Source: Alphaproteobacteria bacterium
GTDB taxonomy: Bacteria; Pseudomonadota; Alphaproteobacteria; Sphingomonadales; SMXR01
Direction: 5' to 3'
Assembly: GCA_004356215.1 (NCBI GenBank)
Contig: SMXR01000044.1
Span: forward strand, 1-8,762
Length of the DNA: 8,762 bases
This document shows positions 1 through 8,441 of this stretch, in pieces; the first letter of the stretch is position 1, and every line of letters starts with the position of its first letter. The position numbers and the translations under genes were made by a program. The notes under the pieces are model-generated. The model worked only from the letters and a program-made list of their open reading frames with translations. It was not told the DNA's origin and did not search any database.

Positions 1-1
1 C

Positions 2-1210
2 AAAAACCCGGATCTGGAAGTCCGCGACCGGGCGCTGGTAAAGCATCTAACAACAACCCTGTTCCGGCACCTGGGGGCAATCGACAGTGCCATGGGCAAG
101 TGGCTTAAAAAACCTCTCCCCGCCAGAGCCGTCTGGGTGCGTCACTGGATGCGTATTGGCGCCGCCCAAATCCTTTTCCTGAATGTTCCCGACCATGCTG
201 CCGTTAACACCACGGTTGCCGAGATTTCCGGGGCAAAACGATCTGGCGCCAGTGTATTTAAAAACCTGGCTAATGCAATCTTGAGGAATTTTGTCAGAAA
301 CCAAAAAGATATTCTCAACGACTTAGAGAAAAATCCCGAAAAAAACCTCCCTCCCTGGCTTCGCATCCATTGGGAAAAAAGTTTAGGGCTGGAGAAATTG
401 AAAAAAATTGCCGCCGTGCAGGTCATCCAACCCCCGCTGGATGTGGTTTTGAAAAACCCTAAGGATGCTGGAGCACTTTTGCATCCGCTGGATGCCAAGG
501 AAGTCTTTAAAGGGGTCTTGCGTTTGCGGCCCAGGGGTTTGATCGAAAACTTACCCGGCTTTAAGGAAGGCAAGTGGTGGGCACAGGATTTGGCGGCCAG
601 TCTTCCAGCGCGGCTTTTTGGCGATGTTAAGGGAAAAGCCGTTCTTGACCTGTGCGCTGCGCCGGGCGGTAAAACGCTTTATCTTGCCAGCCGCGGCGCC
701 TACGTCATTGCGGTGGATAAATCGCGCCCCCGGCTTGAGCGCCTTAAAGAAAACCTGGCGCGAACCGGGCTTGAGGCTACAATTGTATGTTCGGATGTTT
801 TTAATTTCACCGCGGAGAAGGGGTTTGACCACATTTTGCTGGATGCGCCCTGTTCGGCCACCGGCACCCTGCGCCGCCACCCGGATGTCGCTTTTCAACG
901 CAACCTGAAAACCATCGCGCGGCTTGCTTCACTGCAAACAAAGATGCTCGATCATTCTTTTTCACTTCTGAAAACTGGCGGAATTTTGGTCTATTGTGTG
1001 TGTTCGCTTGAAGCCACCGAGGGCGAAGACATTATTGAGACCTTTTTGAAGGCCAACAAGTCCGCCAAACGCCAACCGATAACCCCAGGCGAACTGGAAG
1101 ACCACAAAGAGTGGGTCACACCTGACGGTGATTTGAGAACGCTGCCCAGCGATATGTCCGATGACGGTGGAATGGATGGATTTTTTGCGGCTCGTTTGGT
1201 CAAAACCTGA
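2..1210 (+). CDS. rsmB: RsmB-like 16S rRNA (cytosine-C5)-methyltransferase, 5' partial
   Basis: SAM-dependent methyltransferase of the RsmB/Nop2 family, which in bacteria methylates C5 of a cytosine in 16S rRNA in the cytoplasm. The reading frame is open to the left edge. The 30 codons before the ATG at 92 (with RDRALVKHL and TTTLFRHLGAIDSAM) read as the NusB-like N-terminal RNA-binding domain of this family, so 92 is an internal Met and the true start lies outside the window. Of 402 visible residues, about 1-150 are NusB-like/linker and the rest is the Rossmann methyltransferase domain. Counting from the Met at 92, motif I is VLDLCAAPGGKT (184-195), motif IV is DAPCSATG (251-258) and motif VI is YCVCS (301-305). 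The two catalytic cysteines of m5C enzymes are therefore present (C254 and C304). The tail GMDGFFAARL is the usual family end. Family proteins are about 430-450 residues, so perhaps 30-50 are missing. Family assignment is firm; the exact target base is inferred from orthology. Confidence 0.93.
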   Translation, partial: KNPDLEVRDRALVKHLTTTLFRHLGAIDSAMGKWLKKPLPARAVWVRHWMRIGAAQILFLNVPDHAAVNTTVAEISGAKRSGASVFKNLANAILRNFVRNQKDILNDLEKNPEKNLPPWLRIHWEKSLGLEKLKKIAAVQVIQPPLDVVLKNPKDAGALLHPLDAKEVFKGVLRLRPRGLIENLPGFKEGKWWAQDLAASLPARLFGDVKGKAVLDLCAAPGGKTLYLASRGAYVIAVDKSRPRLERLKENLARTGLEATIVCSDVFNFTAEKGFDHILLDAPCSATGTLRRHPDVAFQRNLKTIARLASLQTKMLDHSFSLLKTGGILVYCVCSLEATEGEDIIETFLKANKSAKRQPITPGELEDHKEWVTPDGDLRTLPSDMSDDGGMDGFFAARLVKT

Positions 1211-1238
1211 GGTCTTCATTTTCTTTATCGTTTCACTT

Positions 1239-1270
1239 GCCGCCTCTAGGTCAAACTGGTAAGAGGCGGC
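1239..1270 (+). promoter_or_regulatory. Inverted repeat sequestering the rpe ribosome-binding site
   Basis: The left arm GCCGCCTCT (1239-1247) is a perfect reverse complement of the right arm AGAGGCGGC (1262-1270), separated by a 14-base loop. The best Shine-Dalgarno sequence for rpe, AAGAGG (1261-1266, 5 bases before the ATG at 1272), lies almost wholly in the right arm. If the hairpin forms in mRNA it would occlude ribosome binding. No T-run follows, and the stem ends one base before the start codon, so an intrinsic terminator is unlikely. The repeat is directly visible; a regulatory role is inference. Confidence 0.55.
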
Positions 1271-1271
1271 T

Positions 1272-1931
1272 ATGTCAAAAAATATCCGCATCGCGCCGTC
1301 GATTTTGTCTGCCGATTTTGCCCGGTTAGGCGAGGAAATCCGCGCTGTTGACGAGGCCGGAGCCGATTATATTCACATTGATGTCATGGATGGTCATTTT
1401 GTCCCCAACATCACAATTGGCCCTTTGGTTGTGAAGGCCTTGCGTGGTTTTTCCGAAAAACCGTTTGATACCCACCTGATGATTTCCCCGGCCGACCCGT
1501 ATCTTAAGAATTTCGCCGATGCTGGTGCTGATATTATCAGTATTCATCCCGAAGCCGGGCCCGATTTCATCGGCAGCCTTAAGACCATCAAGGATTTAGG
1601 CAAAAAGGCCGGCATTGTGATTAATCCGGGTACCCCGGTCGCGGTTCTGGATGAGGTGATGGATATCGTTGACCTGATTTTGGTCATGACCGTCAACCCC
1701 GGGTTTGGCGGCCAAAGCTTTATTGAAAGCCAATTGGAAAAAATAACCGCCGCGCGCGCGCTGATAAATGCCAGCGGCCGCGATATTGACCTTGAGGTCG
1801 ATGGCGGTATTACCCCGGAGACGGCCAAATTGGCTATAGCCGCCGGGGCTGACGTTTTGGTGGCAGGCACCGCGACATTTACTGGCGGGCCTTTGAGGTA
1901 TGCGGAAAATATTTCCGCCTTAAGAGGATAA
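1272..1931 (+). CDS. rpe: Ribulose-phosphate 3-epimerase
   Basis: Interconverts D-ribulose 5-phosphate and D-xylulose 5-phosphate in the pentose phosphate pathway (cytoplasmic, metal-dependent TIM barrel). At 219 residues it is full family length. Landmarks in order are IAPSILSADFARLG (7-20), HIDVMDGHFVPN (35-46), HLMI (68-71), NPGTP (118-122), MTVNPGFGGQSFI (139-151), EVDGGI (175-180) and VAGTATFTG near the C terminus. The metal/catalytic residues expected of the family, H35, D37, H68 and D177, are all present. The start at 1272 is supported by AAGAGG five bases upstream and by the family N terminus beginning a few residues later. That ribosome-binding site lies inside a perfect inverted repeat, suggesting translational control. 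The gene follows the rsmB-like gene by 61 bases and precedes purH by 15, so an operon is likely. Confidence 0.97.
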   Translation: MSKNIRIAPSILSADFARLGEEIRAVDEAGADYIHIDVMDGHFVPNITIGPLVVKALRGFSEKPFDTHLMISPADPYLKNFADAGADIISIHPEAGPDFIGSLKTIKDLGKKAGIVINPGTPVAVLDEVMDIVDLILVMTVNPGFGGQSFIESQLEKITAARALINASGRDIDLEVDGGITPETAKLAIAAGADVLVAGTATFTGGPLRYAENISALRG

Positions 1932-1950
1932 CTTGAACAGTTTGGCATGA
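1922..1950 (+). promoter_or_regulatory. Candidate purH translation-initiation/coupling site
   Basis: A strong Shine-Dalgarno-like AAGAGGA (1922-1928) sits in the last codons of rpe, 18 bases before the purH ATG at 1947. That is too far for ordinary initiation there. Four bases after it is a TTG (1933) opening a five-codon frame (TTG AAC AGT TTG GCA TGA). Its TGA (1948-1950) overlaps the purH ATG as ATGA, the usual geometry of translational coupling. Nothing better than weak purine signals lies directly before 1947 or the alternative ATG at 1953. The arrangement is seen; its use for a leader peptide or reinitiation is speculative. Confidence 0.3.
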
Positions 1951-3542
1951 TTATGAGCGATCGTATTTCCATTCGCCGCGCACTGGTTTCCGTTTCTGAT
2001 AAGACGGGCTTGGTTGACCTGGGGAAAAAACTGGACGCCCTGGGCGTGGAAATTCTTTCCACCGGCGGCACAGCTAAAGCACTTCGTGAAGCCAATATCC
2101 CAGTAAAAGATGTTTCAGTTCACACCGGGTTTCCTGAAATTCTAGATGGGAGGGTAAAAACACTCCACCCCAAGATCCACGGCGGTCTTTTGGCGGTGCG
2201 GGATAATCCCGATCATAAAAAAGCGATGGATGAACACGGTATTGTTGGTATCGACCTGGTGGTGGTCAATCTTTACCCGTTTGAAGAAACCGTCAAAAAA
2301 GGCGCCGGATTTGATGAGACCATTGAAAACATCGATATTGGCGGCCCGGCGATGATCCGTTCTGCCGCCAAGAACCACCGGTTTGTCACGGTGATCGTTG
2401 ATGCGGGTGATTATGATAGTCTTTTTGCCGAGCTGGATGACAACAAAGGTGCCACTTCGGGCCCCTTCAGGAAAGCGATGGCGGTCAAGGCGTTTGCCCG
2501 TACCGGGGCTTATGATGCCGCAATTTCCGGCTGGTTCGGAAAGGAAACCGATACCCTATTCCCGCCTTATCTAACCACCGCGGGCCGCCTTGGCGGGGCA
2601 CTCCGTTACGGCGAGAACCCCCACCAGAAAGCGGCTTTTTATATTTCAGACCTGGACCCGCGCCCGGGAATTATCGGGGCCAACCTTTTGCAGGGCAAGG
2701 CGCTCAGTTATAACAACCTTAATGATGGCGATGCAGCTTACGAACTGATTTCTGAATTCAACGAAGGCACACCTGCAGTGGCGATTGTCAAACACGCCAA
2801 CCCGTGTGGGGTCGCCATCGGCGCTACGTTTGCTGAAGCGTACGAAAAAGCCCTGGCGTGTGATCCGGTCAGCGCCTTTGGTGGCATCATCGCCTTAAAT
2901 GGTGCCCTGGATAAAGACACCGCAGAAAAAATTGTGGAGATTTTTACCGAGGTTGTCATTGCCCCGGAAATAAGCGCTGAAGCCCGGGAAGTTTTCAAAA
3001 AGAAAAAGAACCTGCGTTTATTGGAGGTTGGCGGATTAGCTGACCCCGCGGCCTCTGGTTTAACCCTGAAAAGCCTTGCCGGCGGTTATCTGGTTCAAAG
3101 CCGCGACATTGGGCGCATTACCAAAGAAGATACGAAGGTTGTCACCAAACGGGCACCCAACGATCAGGAACTTTTGGACCTGCTGTTTGCTTTTCGGGTA
3201 TGCAAGCACGTCAAATCCAACACCATCGTTTACGCCAAGGACGGCGCCACCGTTGGCATCGGCGCCGGGCAAATGAGCCGCGTTGACAGCGCCCGTATTG
3301 CCGCCACTAAATCACTCGATGCCGCCAACGCCGCCGGTCAAAAAGATGCTGGCACCAAAGGCTCGGTTGCCGCATCGGATGCTTTTTTCCCATTTGCAGA
3401 CGGCCTTGAAGCGCTGGTCGGGGCTGGTGCCAGCGCGGTGATCCAGCCTGGGGGGTCAATGCGCGACAATGAAGTCATCGAAGCCGCAGATAAGGCCGGG
3501 ATTGCCATGGTGTTCACCGGCATGCGTCATTTCCGTCATTAG
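1947..3542 (+). CDS. purH: Bifunctional AICAR formyltransferase / IMP cyclohydrolase
   Basis: Catalyses the last two steps of de novo purine synthesis in the cytoplasm: formylation of AICAR with 10-formyltetrahydrofolate, then ring closure to IMP. At 531 residues it is normal length. Residues about 5-150 form the MGS-like cyclohydrolase domain, with [31 protein letters not shown] (68-80), VVVNLYPF and [13 protein letters not shown] (131-143). Residues about 150-531 form the transformylase, with LRYGENPHQ (219-227), [18 protein letters not shown] (282-288, including the Lys-His pair of the formyltransferase site), [17 protein letters not shown] (422-430), [15 protein letters not shown] and the family-typical C terminus MRHFRH. 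Two ATGs compete for the start, 1947 and 1953 (MSDRIS...). The second fits the family N terminus as well, and neither has a good nearby Shine-Dalgarno sequence. The gene lies 15 bases after rpe and ends 6 bases from the stop of the opposing glutamate dehydrogenase gene. Confidence 0.97.
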   Translation: MIMSDRISIRRALVSVSDKTGLVDLGKKLDALGVEILSTGGTAKALREANIPVKDVSVHTGFPEILDGRVKTLHPKIHGGLLAVRDNPDHKKAMDEHGIVGIDLVVVNLYPFEETVKKGAGFDETIENIDIGGPAMIRSAAKNHRFVTVIVDAGDYDSLFAELDDNKGATSGPFRKAMAVKAFARTGAYDAAISGWFGKETDTLFPPYLTTAGRLGGALRYGENPHQKAAFYISDLDPRPGIIGANLLQGKALSYNNLNDGDAAYELISEFNEGTPAVAIVKHANPCGVAIGATFAEAYEKALACDPVSAFGGIIALNGALDKDTAEKIVEIFTEVVIAPEISAEAREVFKKKKNLRLLEVGGLADPAASGLTLKSLAGGYLVQSRDIGRITKEDTKVVTKRAPNDQELLDLLFAFRVCKHVKSNTIVYAKDGATVGIGAGQMSRVDSARIAATKSLDAANAAGQKDAGTKGSVAASDAFFPFADGLEALVGAGASAVIQPGGSMRDNEVIEAADKAGIAMVFTGMRHFRH

Positions 3543-3548
3543 AGATTT

Positions 3549-6500
3549 TTAATTACGTGGCAAAATGCTCCTCAGGTGCCGTGCGGCGAAGCTGAGCTTG
3601 GCAATGTTCAATGCCCCGGAAGATTTCAGGTCATTCAGAAGTCCCGACGAACGTTTCAAGACTATCTTATGGGTAAGGACCCACTCGGAAACTGCGTCAC
3701 AGCCCTTGAGGTTTTTTTCGGCCTCCAGGATAGAGCGGGTTAATTCGCGCTGTTGGTCGGCCAAGTCGTCAATGATCGAATGCGTCGCCAGGTATTCCCA
3801 ATGGTCTTCTTCTACCAGGGCTCCGGTGGTTTGGCGCAGCCAGTTAAAGCCTAAAACCCGGCCCACCTCGAAATAGGCCAACCCGACGTCGGCAACCTCT
3901 CTTTTCAAGGCAATGGCCACATTTACGATATCACACACCTGCGGCATGACGGCAAAGGTGGTGACTTTTTTAGCCATAGCCGGCGGCGCCCCGCGCTCCA
4001 TCAAATCCTGCATTCGATCACGAAATTGCTTTTGCTCCAACCCACTCCATACCCGATCGGGGTGTTTCATGATTTCTGAAATTTTATCGTGGTAAAGGGC
4101 AATGCTGCGGTTAATTTTTAATGGCCGCTTCAGGTGTTTGAGGAACCAGATGGCCTGGCGTTTCAGGAAATTTTGAACATTTGCCCGCATTTCGGTTTGG
4201 ACCGCCGCCGGGATTGAATAGTCTATGGCATCAATCCCTGCCCACATTTTCTTCAGGTTGAAGGCATCCCGGGCAACCAGAAAAGCAGACACAATCTGGG
4301 TCACGGACAGACCCGTTTCCTCTTCTATTTCGGTAACGAACGTAAGGCCGCCGCGATTGATAACCTCATTGGCCAAAGTCGTTGCAATAATCTCGCGGCG
4401 CAGGTGGTGGTCTCCCAATTCCGCGGCAAAACGTTTACGCAAACGTTTTGGGAATCCCCATGCCAATTCGCTAAGAAGAATTTTATTATCAAGGATTTTG
4501 CTCTCAAGCAGCCGGTCCTTAAGCCGGAGCTTGGCAAAGGCAACCAAAACCGCAAGATCGGGACGTGACAGTCCCCGGCCCTTAAGTGCCAACTTGGAAA
4601 ATTGTTGATCTGAGGGAAGTTTTTCCAACGCCCGATCGATACGCTTTTCTTTTTCCAGCTTTCGGATCAGGCCCCTATGCTGTTCCCTCTTTTGCGCAGC
4701 CTGAAGCTCAGCAATCGAAATCGCCCGGGTTTGCAGGTAATTATCCTGAAGGACAATACTTGCCACCTCATCAGTCATGCTTGCCAACAGGGCATTGCGG
4801 CGTTTGGGATTCAATTTTCCTTTTTCAATCGCCCGCGCCAGCAGGATTTTGATATTGACCTCCTTGTCGGAACAATCAACGCCGGCCGAATTGTCGATAA
4901 AGTCGGTATTCACCCGGCCGCCCTTGCGGGCAAATTCTATGCGCCCGTTCTGGGTGCAGGCCAGGTTGCCGCCCTCGCCAATTACGCGGACGCGTAAATC
5001 TTCACCATTGACCCGCACCCCATCGTTGGCGCGGTCGCCAACTTCGCCATGGGTTTCCTTGGCGGCTTTTACATAAGTGCCGATGCCGCCGAACCACAAC
5101 AGATCGGCCTCAGCGCGTAAAATATGATAGATCACTTCATCGGGGGTCAGTTCCTTGGCGTCAACGCCCAGGAATTTGCGGAAAATCTTGTTCAGCTTCA
5201 CCACCTTGCTGTCCCGCGGAAATACACCGCCGCCTTTGGAGATTAATTTGGGGTTATAATCGGTCCAGTTTGAGCGTGGCTTATCAAACAACCGCTGGCG
5301 CTCTACAAAACTTTTGGCCGGATCCGGATCGGGGTCAAAAAAGATATGCCGGTGGTCAAAAGCAGCGATAAGCTTCAGGTTTTTGGAAAGCAGCATGCCG
5401 TTTCCAAATACATCGCCCGACATATCACCGACGCCGATCACCGTGACCGGTTCTTTGCAGATATTGATACCCAGTTCCTGCAAATGACTGGCAATAGAAA
5501 CCCCGGCGCCCCGGGCGGTAATTCCCATTTTTTTATGGTCGTAGCCATTGGAGCCCCCGGAAGCAAAGGCATCATCAAGCCAAAACCCGAGCGATTTTGC
5601 AATCTCGTTTGCGTCATCGGAAAAAGCGGCGGTGCCCTTGTCGGCGGCCACCACCAAGTACGGATCGTCATCGTCCCAGCGAAAAACCCCCTTGGGCGGG
5701 ATAACCTTTTTGCCCTTCAGGTTATCGGTAACTGAAAGCAGCGAACGGACGAAAATCCTGTAGCACGAAAGCCCTTCCCGAAGGATTTCATCCCGGGTTC
5801 CCTGGGCTGGCATGAGTTTCGGGTAAAACCCGCCTTTGGCGCCAACAGGAACAATCACAGCGTTTTTTACTTGCTGCGCTTTCATTAACCCCAGGACTTC
5901 GGTTCTGAAATCCTCACGCCGGTCGGACCAGCGCAAGCCGCCACGGGCCACCGGGCCACCCCGCAAGTGAACCCCTTCAACCCGCGGGGAATAAACAAAA
6001 ATTTCCATAAATGGCTTAGGCTTAGGAGCGTCTTCAAGCTGTGATGAACGTATTTTAAAAGCCAGGGCAGGTACCGGGACCTCTGCCTCTTTCGAAGTTT
6101 TGGGCAGTGTGCAGGCCAGTGATTCATCGGTGAAGAAATTGGTCCGGACGGTGGCCAGGATTGCGTTCAGGTAGGCCCTGATAATCCGGTCCTGGTCGAG
6201 GCTTTTGATGCGGTTGAGATTGGTATTGATTTCGCGGACGATGGCGTTGGCCTTTTTCAAACGCTCTTCTTTCTTGCCCTGGCCCGGTTGAAACATGACA
6301 TAAAATAATTTGACCAGCCGCCGGGCCAATCGCGGGGTCTCAAAAAGAGTGGTTTCAAACAGGTTTTGTGAAAACGGCACTCCCAGCTGTCTCAGGAATT
6401 TCGCATAAGCGCGCAAGATCACGATGTCATGACCGGCCAGCCCGGCATGAATGGCAAGGGCGTTAAAACTGTCGTTTTCAACCTCGCCTTTCCAGACCCA

Positions 6501-8441
6501 TTCCAATAGCGGCTCAATTAAAACTTCGGTCTTGGCAATATTGACATGGCCATGATTCGGGGTTTCCATATAAAAGGCGTGAATCCAGCCGCGGTCCCTG
6601 GTCATCAACTCATAGGAATTTTCCCCGATCACCTTGACCCCAAGGTTTTCAAGCATCGGCAAACATTCGGAAAGCGCGATCAACCGGGAAGGGTGATAAA
6701 TATTCAGGCGTACAACGTATTCGGGGTCACCCTCCTCGCGGAAGGCTTCGAAACTAACATCCTGATTGAGATCAAACCCCTGGAAATGCTGGATATCGGT
6801 TATGGCCTGGCGCGGGCTAAAAGCCTCTTTATACGCTTCGGAAAATATCAGGCGATACTTGTCATAAAGCTCCAGCCCTTTCGCTTCATCGAAAGCCTTA
6901 ACCAGCTCTTCACGCAACCCCTCGGTCCAGGGCTTGGCCGATAGTTCCAAAAGGGCGTTAAGTTCAGCGTGATCAACCTTTGGCACCTGGCCGGGTTTTG
7001 TGCGGATAATAAAATGCCAGCGCGCCAGAACGTCTTCGCTCAACAAGGCATAATAAACCGAAACTTCGCCATGATACGCATCGCATATAATTTTTTCGAT
7101 TTTCTGGCGCAGGGCTGAATGATAATTTTCCCGGGGGACATAAACGATCGCTGAAACATAGCGCTCATAAGGATCTTCGCGAATGAAAGCCCGCGGGCGT
7201 GGGCGATCAAGCAAGTGAAGAATGCCAAGCGTGGTTTTCAAAAGGTGGCGTTCCTTTACCAGGAACAGCTCATCGCGGGGGAACGTTTCCAAAATATGGG
7301 TGATGGCCTTGCCAGCATGGCTGGTCGAACTGTGCGGTGCCCGTTTTTGGATGTTGGCGACCTTTTTACGCAAAACCGGAATTCTTCGCGGGCTTTCCAG
7401 ATACGACTTTGAGGTAAACAAGCCAACAAATTGGCGCTCACCTGACGGCTTTCCCGATTTGTCAAATTTTTTGACGCTGATATAATCCATATGGACCGGC
7501 CGGTGAACGGTTGTCCGGGTGTTGGCCTTGGTGATCAGGAGTGGCCGGTCGGTTTTGAGAAAATCGCTTATTTCGTTGGATTCCGAGGTCTGCCCGCGGG
7601 TTCCACGCATGACGTGGCGGTTGGGGTCGGTCAAAATCCCGAGGCCGGATTTTTTATTCTGCCTGAGGGTTCTTTTTTTGCCGGTACCCTGGAAGTCGTA
7701 TTCGCGGTAGCCGAGAAAGGTAAAATTGTCATCCACCAGCCAGTCTATGAATGCCTTGGCTTCCTGAAACAGGGCCTTGTTTTTACCATGGGAATATTTT
7801 TCCAACTCCTCCAGGGCCTCATCAGCCTTGCCTAAAATTGGTTTCCAGCCATCAACCGCATGTTTGATATCGTCAAGAATTTTAAAAAGATGGTCTTCAA
7901 GTTTTTTCAATTCCTTGGCGTCAGTCTGGGCGTCGACCTCTACATAAATATAGGATTCGCGTATTCCGTTCGAGTTTGAAGTTTTTCTGGAGGAGTTTTC
8001 TTCGCTGGTTTTAATTCGTTGTCCGGAATCATTTCTTTTCACGTGCAAAACCGGGTGGTGCATAACGTGGATGCGCAGACCAAAAGTATTGGAAAGGCCG
8101 CCGGTTATGGAATCAACCAAAAACGGCATATCATCATTAATAATCTGGATAACCGTGTGTGAGGTTTTCCAGCCATCCTTGCGGGGGTCGGGATTGAACA
8201 CTCTGACCACCGCCGTATCGGGCGGGCGTTTGTCTGCCAGACGCCAGGTAGAACTGGCGATGGCAAACAACCGTTTGGGGTCTGATTCCTTAAGATCGTC
8301 AAGCGAAGAGGGCGCAAAAAAAGCAGAAATGAACCGATTTAGGTCTGCCCGACGGGCCGCAGTTAGTCCTCTGATCGCCTTGGCGGAGGCATGCTTCTTG
8401 ATGAAATCAAGAACGCTTTCTTTGGCCTTTATTTGATTCAT
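3549..8441 (-). CDS. gdhB: NAD-dependent glutamate dehydrogenase, large 180-kDa class
   Basis: Oxidatively deaminates glutamate to 2-oxoglutarate and ammonium with NAD+, a catabolic role in the cytoplasm. At 1630 residues it matches the usual ~1600-residue bacterial large class (also called gdh2 or gdhZ). By family knowledge, roughly the first 700 residues hold ACT-like regulatory and helical domains; here NDDMPFLVDSI (102-112) opens that region. The catalytic core includes GGPVARGGLRWSDRREDF (W838), VPVGAKGGF (K869 in the conserved Lys region), ADKGTAAFSD (about 935-945), YDHKKMGITARGA (about 970) and GVGDMSGDVFG (1003-1013, the dinucleotide-binding turn). GEGGN (1155-1159) and DFIDNSAGVD (about 1180-1190) follow, then a helical C-terminal region ending LRSILPRN. 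The ATG at 8441 is forced at the 5' side, because an in-frame TAG lies one codon upstream. The only nearby Shine-Dalgarno-like bases, AGGA, are unusually close to the ATG. No internal stop or frameshift is seen. It is a single-gene unit convergent with purH. Confidence 0.97.
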   Translation of the reverse strand: MNQIKAKESVLDFIKKHASAKAIRGLTAARRADLNRFISAFFAPSSLDDLKESDPKRLFAIASSTWRLADKRPPDTAVVRVFNPDPRKDGWKTSHTVIQIINDDMPFLVDSITGGLSNTFGLRIHVMHHPVLHVKRNDSGQRIKTSEENSSRKTSNSNGIRESYIYVEVDAQTDAKELKKLEDHLFKILDDIKHAVDGWKPILGKADEALEELEKYSHGKNKALFQEAKAFIDWLVDDNFTFLGYREYDFQGTGKKRTLRQNKKSGLGILTDPNRHVMRGTRGQTSESNEISDFLKTDRPLLITKANTRTTVHRPVHMDYISVKKFDKSGKPSGERQFVGLFTSKSYLESPRRIPVLRKKVANIQKRAPHSSTSHAGKAITHILETFPRDELFLVKERHLLKTTLGILHLLDRPRPRAFIREDPYERYVSAIVYVPRENYHSALRQKIEKIICDAYHGEVSVYYALLSEDVLARWHFIIRTKPGQVPKVDHAELNALLELSAKPWTEGLREELVKAFDEAKGLELYDKYRLIFSEAYKEAFSPRQAITDIQHFQGFDLNQDVSFEAFREEGDPEYVVRLNIYHPSRLIALSECLPMLENLGVKVIGENSYELMTRDRGWIHAFYMETPNHGHVNIAKTEVLIEPLLEWVWKGEVENDSFNALAIHAGLAGHDIVILRAYAKFLRQLGVPFSQNLFETTLFETPRLARRLVKLFYVMFQPGQGKKEERLKKANAIVREINTNLNRIKSLDQDRIIRAYLNAILATVRTNFFTDESLACTLPKTSKEAEVPVPALAFKIRSSQLEDAPKPKPFMEIFVYSPRVEGVHLRGGPVARGGLRWSDRREDFRTEVLGLMKAQQVKNAVIVPVGAKGGFYPKLMPAQGTRDEILREGLSCYRIFVRSLLSVTDNLKGKKVIPPKGVFRWDDDDPYLVVAADKGTAAFSDDANEIAKSLGFWLDDAFASGGSNGYDHKKMGITARGAGVSIASHLQELGINICKEPVTVIGVGDMSGDVFGNGMLLSKNLKLIAAFDHRHIFFDPDPDPAKSFVERQRLFDKPRSNWTDYNPKLISKGGGVFPRDSKVVKLNKIFRKFLGVDAKELTPDEVIYHILRAEADLLWFGGIGTYVKAAKETHGEVGDRANDGVRVNGEDLRVRVIGEGGNLACTQNGRIEFARKGGRVNTDFIDNSAGVDCSDKEVNIKILLARAIEKGKLNPKRRNALLASMTDEVASIVLQDNYLQTRAISIAELQAAQKREQHRGLIRKLEKEKRIDRALEKLPSDQQFSKLALKGRGLSRPDLAVLVAFAKLRLKDRLLESKILDNKILLSELAWGFPKRLRKRFAAELGDHHLRREIIATTLANEVINRGGLTFVTEIEEETGLSVTQIVSAFLVARDAFNLKKMWAGIDAIDYSIPAAVQTEMRANVQNFLKRQAIWFLKHLKRPLKINRSIALYHDKISEIMKHPDRVWSGLEQKQFRDRMQDLMERGAPPAMAKKVTTFAVMPQVCDIVNVAIALKREVADVGLAYFEVGRVLGFNWLRQTTGALVEEDHWEYLATHSIIDDLADQQRELTRSILEAEKNLKGCDAVSEWVLTHKIVLKRSSGLLNDLKSSGALNIAKLSFAARHLRSILPRN

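Noticed and set aside
92..92. ATG at 92 as the start of the methyltransferase gene
   Set aside because: The frame is open to the window edge, and the upstream 30 codons match the NusB-like N-terminal region of RsmB, so the gene is truncated by the window rather than starting here.
142..573. 143-codon minus-strand open frame within the methyltransferase gene
   Set aside because: It lies fully antisense to conserved coding sequence, and its Phe/Lys/Ser-rich composition reflects the reverse complement of the real codons.
1239..1270. rsmB-rpe hairpin as a rho-independent terminator
   Set aside because: There is no T-run after the right arm on either strand, and the plus-strand stem runs straight into the rpe start codon.
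1544..2095. 183-codon minus-strand open frame over rpe and purH
   Set aside because: It lies opposite two clearly recognised enzymes, its Ser/Pro/Ala-rich translation resembles no family, and it has no supporting ribosome-binding site. It is an antisense shadow of codon bias.
4225..4608. 127-codon plus-strand open frame, and similar ones at 5346-5735, 6546-6944 and 7491-7835, inside the glutamate dehydrogenase gene
   Set aside because: All are antisense to a continuous, well-conserved 1630-residue protein and show no recognisable domain.
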